From Nectonema munidae (lineage: Eukaryota > Nematomorpha > Nectonematoida > Nectonematidae): DNA of 64,000 bases. The notes below the pieces were generated by a model that worked only from the letters and a program-made list of their open reading frames with translations, was not told where the DNA came from and did not search any database. The stretch spans positions 930,001 through 994,000 of the forward strand of contig JAUIRK010000925.1 of NCBI GenBank assembly GCA_030549495.1. The letters are read 5' to 3'. Below, one piece after another: positions 60,518-64,000 of the stretch. Every line of letters begins with the position of its first letter. Position 1 is the stretch's first letter. Position numbers and translations under genes: made by a program.

Positions 60518-62965
60518 CTTGTCAAACAAAATAACGGCATCATATTGCATAATTTTAAAGAAATTAAAAAATATTCGTATTTAACAGATTGGCTTTAATC
60601 ATGATGGGCTAACAAATTCAATATACCCAACTTTATCAATGCAAGATTGTTATGGAAAATTATACCAGAAGCAGCTAGATTTGAAATTGAGAGAAAATGT
60701 GGTAAACAACATGTATAAAATATGGCACATTTTCCCATAGTCAACTGACAATGAGAGCGAAATAGAATGAATGTTTTCCTTAAAGTTTGATAATTTTTGC
60801 CGTATACGATAGCAAATTAAAATAAAGTAAGTAAGATAAACCTTCTATTGGAATTATTTGATTTGACAAAAATACCATTGAAAAAGAAGAATTACAAAAT
60901 TACTATATACGAATATTGGTAATGACTCAATATAAACAAGGATCTAAAGATTTACATTCAGACCTTAGTGTTTGCATGTTATTAAAAAACTATTATAAAT
61001 AAATCACCCGTTCATTTTTTAAGAATGACTACAAGCTTTATCAGGTAGTTCATTGTAAACTTAAATTATTTGATAAATCAATAATTATTTGATATATCGC
61101 ATCTAAGCCATATATGGGAGTGGATGTATAGTGCCATTACACTTGCGCCAAACTGCGCTTCAAATCCTGGCTTAGATGCAATACATTTTTTCACAACTTA
61201 AAATTTTAATTTTCATTCCAATATTTCCAAATCATACAGATTACTCACTTAGAAAATGCACCAACATGAAAGATAGGAAAGATAATTAAATTTTTGAGAG
61301 ATAGAGTATAGGGCTTTAAAATTTTCAGATGGCCACTATCTAACCGAAAACTGCATTATAACTCAAAAATATTTGCTGTGTGGTTGACTAGTTTTTAGAG
61401 TAATCATAAAAAGTTTTGTAAATTATACTTTGCCCATTCATATCTTTTTTAAGTCTGAAAATTGATTTTTATTTATTGATTATTTTCTCTTCAAGGGAAT
61501 AATTAAACATTTGTAAACTTTTACTAGTGTTATAGGAAAAGTTGAAACAAATAATAAATTCAAAATATTTAAATACAAATATTTACGATTGAAAAAGCCA
61601 AGTCACTGTTCATAGAGGAACGAAAACAGAGAACAAATTTAATAAAAATAAATTAAAGTATAGTTCTCTTTATATGCAAAAATCTTTACACTCCTTCTTG
61701 TAAATTATTATTGAAAAAGACTACAACGGTTGAAAATTTTAGCGTTTCGTCTCTTTAGTTTGTAAAGTCAAGTTTTACAGAATATATTTCTTCTCTGTGT
61801 TCCTTCCCCTATAAATATTTGATCATATTTTATATTCAAATTTTTTCCTTAAAAGATGTTGGAATACGCATTCCTTAAAGATTTTTGTTTCAATTTAGAA
61901 TTAGATTTTTTTCCTGAAACACTCTCATATATAACTAAATAAAGTTAATTTAATCTTTTTAAATTTAATTTGTTTTGCAGGTTCAATCAAAAAGAACAAA
62001 AGCATATATGATGAGATTAATGAAACGTAAAAAGAGATGAGAAATGTTATCATACTAAAATTAGAATTATTCTTTTCCATATTTTTAGCTTTATTTTGAG
62101 TCCTTTTCAGAATTGGACCCTAAACATTTGTCTTATTTGTTTACTTGCTAAATCAGCCGTTGAAGAGAGTAACTAAATTTCCCTATTAACCAACTAATCA
62201 ATGCAGTAATCTATCGAACTTACCCTTTAATTTCAGAACAATGAATCCTAATTTTATTATAATTGATATGACCAGCTCTAGTTCCTACATTAATTGTTTA
62301 CCAAGAAAAATAATTCGAACAAAATATTTAGCCTAAAAGATGACAAGTGTATTCTTATGGATGGAATAATCATTACTGGAAAACGATGATTCTCTTTTAA
62401 AATCCAAACAAGGATACTTTTTATCATTACAATCGTATTTCTTTCCTTCATAAGAAACAATATACTGTTTGATCATTTTGGGTATCAAAAATGCTGATGT
62501 TATATGTTTTACAAAATGTGTTAATTAAATACAGTTTTTGTATATAGGTGCAACCCATGGTAAGCGAAGAAATAAATGTATACTTATTTACAAACTTGGC
62601 TAAATCTTTAAAGATTATTATCATTTATTTGAAATATGCATTAAATTTTTGAGAAACTTTTTAAACTCTATAAAACTTTGTAGATAAGCACTCGGTAAAC
62701 GTAGCCTAATTTATGATATTTGATGAAGAGTATTAAGCTTCAAGTTATATTCATATAAGTTTCACGCATAACTTCAATATCATTCACACATAACATACAA
62801 ACACCCTCAAAAACATTTACAGACTTCAAATTTGGGATAAATTAATAAACACTTCAGCTCTACTCTAACTTAGCTATCAGGTTTCGATGATATCGGTCCG
62901 TTTTCTTGTCTTCATCGTTGCATTGCTTGCTTGCGTCGCTAGGAACAAAGGATTATAGCATGGTG
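60518..62965. other. AT-rich stretch, mostly unannotated
   Basis: Expected to hold the upstream intron and possibly the first exon(s) of the glycoprotein gene, but no signal-peptide exon could be identified. A hairpin is at 61099-61179. Confidence 0.35.
61099..61179. repeat. 81-nt hairpin with perfect 12-bp stem
   Basis: GCATCTAAGCCA (61099-61110) pairs with TGGCTTAGATGC (61168-61179). The loop holds a second small stem GCGC..GCGC and CCATATATGG. The segment is G+C-rich for this region. A B-box-like CTTCAAATCC lies in the 3' half, but a tRNA fold does not form. It could be a small foldback repeat or a non-coding RNA hairpin. Confidence 0.35.
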
Positions 62966-63366
62966 TTAATTAAATTTGTGCAAAGAGGTGCGATATAAAA
63001 GTTGAAGGTGTGCTTCGTGCAAAACGAGTAATGATTGGTTGAAAAGCTTCCAATCAATCATGGTAGATGCTTTACTTTGCAAATCTTGCATGATACTTTC
63101 AAACTGTTTGGCCATAGACCACTTTTTGGCGTAGCGATTTGCGTAACTCCCATTCAAGTACTCTCCCTCTTCTTGCAACCGTTTGGCATTGATGTAATGA
63201 CAAATACGCTCTTTTTCCCCTTCACTCATGAATTTCATGCTGTCCCTTCGCAAGCACTCCTTCAATCTGTCTCGATCCATCAAAGACTCATTCGCGTCAG
63301 AATGTACTAATTCGCTTTGAGAGAAGTGAGGCGAATCTAGACGCGCTTTCACTTTTATTCCATTTT
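62966..63366 (-). CDS. Probable host exon, helical charged protein
   Basis: A phase-1 acceptor (TCGTTTATTAAG) at 63367 opens a minus-strand frame of about 133 codons. It reads KARLDSPHFSQSELVHSDAN, then DRDRLKECLRRDSMKFMSEG, EKERICHYINAKRLQEEGEY and LNGSYANRYAKKWSMAKQFE, continuing to LVLHEAHLQLLYRTSLHKFN and a stop. Base composition, charge and helix content are protein-like, and G+C is above the flanks, continuing into a probable 3'UTR to 62880. It may be a last exon. Alternatively an internal donor (CAAA|GTAAAG at 63075) would join it in phase 1 to the ectodomain exon at 60517. Sequons NES, NGS and NQS would suit a secreted protein. Family not recognised. Confidence 0.5.
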
Positions 63367-64000
63367 CTTAATAAACGACACTTTGGTGTTTGCATTTCAT
63401 TCAAATTCAGAGTGCAAGCGTATCCCCACTACACACATGTTTACATACCAAAAAGTTTGCCTAAGTTATAGCAATTAATTAATCATTTTATAATGATATC
63501 CCAAAATAATAAATAAATCAAATTCAATCAATTTATTATTTAAATAGAACTTTTAATTGTCTGCAAGAACATTTGAATGGATTTAAGAAAATATCTAGAT
63601 TTGTGATATCAGTAGAATTTTTTTTTATTTCCCAAAGTGTTTGTTTCAAAACAATAATCTAAATTTTGGTTTGTTAATATTGTTTACTCTATAGCTCTAA
63701 TCATAAAGAGAGACAAAGAATATGTAAAAATATTAATTTTTAAACACTAAAACTAATTTTACTTTTAATTTTAATGTTTTATTTTAATGATCACCGATCC
63801 TTAATATTTTTAATGCAAATTAATTTTAATCGCTTAAAACTATTACGATTACCAAGAAAGCATCATGTTTTTTACTTGATTTAGAAAAACTCATTCGTAT
63901 TAATGTGAAGTGTATTTTAAATTATTGGGTAACATTTTTTACAGCAAAATATGAACAAGCTATGTGCTCGTATTGGAAAATATTAAATAGATAGAGTCGA
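63367..64000. other. AT-rich window end
   Basis: No feature recognised. Upstream exons of the 63-kb gene should lie here or beyond the window. Confidence 0.35.

Noticed and set aside
59470-60534. Plus-strand frames opposite the large exon
   Set aside because: Shadows of the long minus-strand frame, which has splice signals and sequon enrichment.
61099-61179. tRNA or tRNA-derived SINE because of a B-box-like CTTCAAATCC
   Set aside because: The T-arm flanks do not pair and no A box at the right spacing is found.

Overview
This is a eukaryotic window from an AT-rich (roughly 70% A+T), transposon-packed genome. Bacterial gene architecture is absent. Instead there are GT-AG introns, AATAAA poly(A) signals, CR1/Jockey-type LINEs, many hAT relatives, a Mutator-like element, a pogo-like MITE and very long microsatellites. 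Short interstitial runs of (TTAGGG)n and the transposon set suggest an invertebrate animal. The species cannot be named from the sequence. No tRNA, rRNA, CRISPR array, LTR element or endogenous virus was found.

Layout. 0-17 kb: a decayed hAT transposase (minus strand), then a block of about 3.7 kb that occurs twice in direct orientation (copy A 1690-8560, copy B 13345-17003). Copy A is split by a 3-kb LINE. A hAT relic flanks copy A on both sides, and a deletion-derivative hAT with perfect 16-bp ends lies at 9661-10408. 17.2-17.8 kb: a 570-bp inverted-repeat element built from G-rich TGTTTTGGGG units. 22.1-28.3 kb: minus-strand host exons (a probable terminal exon at 22.2 kb and a probable first coding exon at 28.1 kb) around a 2.75-kb nearly complete hAT. 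28.8-35.1 kb: two giant ATG/CAT arrays (about 1.6 and 2.05 kb) bracketing a LINE with a 720-codon reverse transcriptase frame on the minus strand. 36-39 kb: a pogo-like MITE and a large foldback interrupted by a second hAT. 40.9-43.8 kb: LINE remains.

44.3-60.5 kb: the most interesting host content. Four or five minus-strand exons, all in phase 1, splice in silico into a protein with a large Asn/Ser-rich ectodomain (more than 25 N-glycosylation sequons), a transmembrane helix and an acidic, Ser-rich tail. I recognise no family. Its introns hold a 418-unit TG/CA repeat ending about 40-70 bp from a splice acceptor, and a 4-kb hAT element carrying three younger insertions (a small hAT, a Mutator-like element with an open C-terminal transposase frame, and a hAT MITE). 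Possible small nested genes lie at 55-57.5 kb. Another minus-strand exon with good coding character lies at 63 kb.

All gene models are ab initio readings of splice signals and frames. Family assignments of transposons rest on protein motifs, terminal repeats and target-site duplications seen directly in the sequence.
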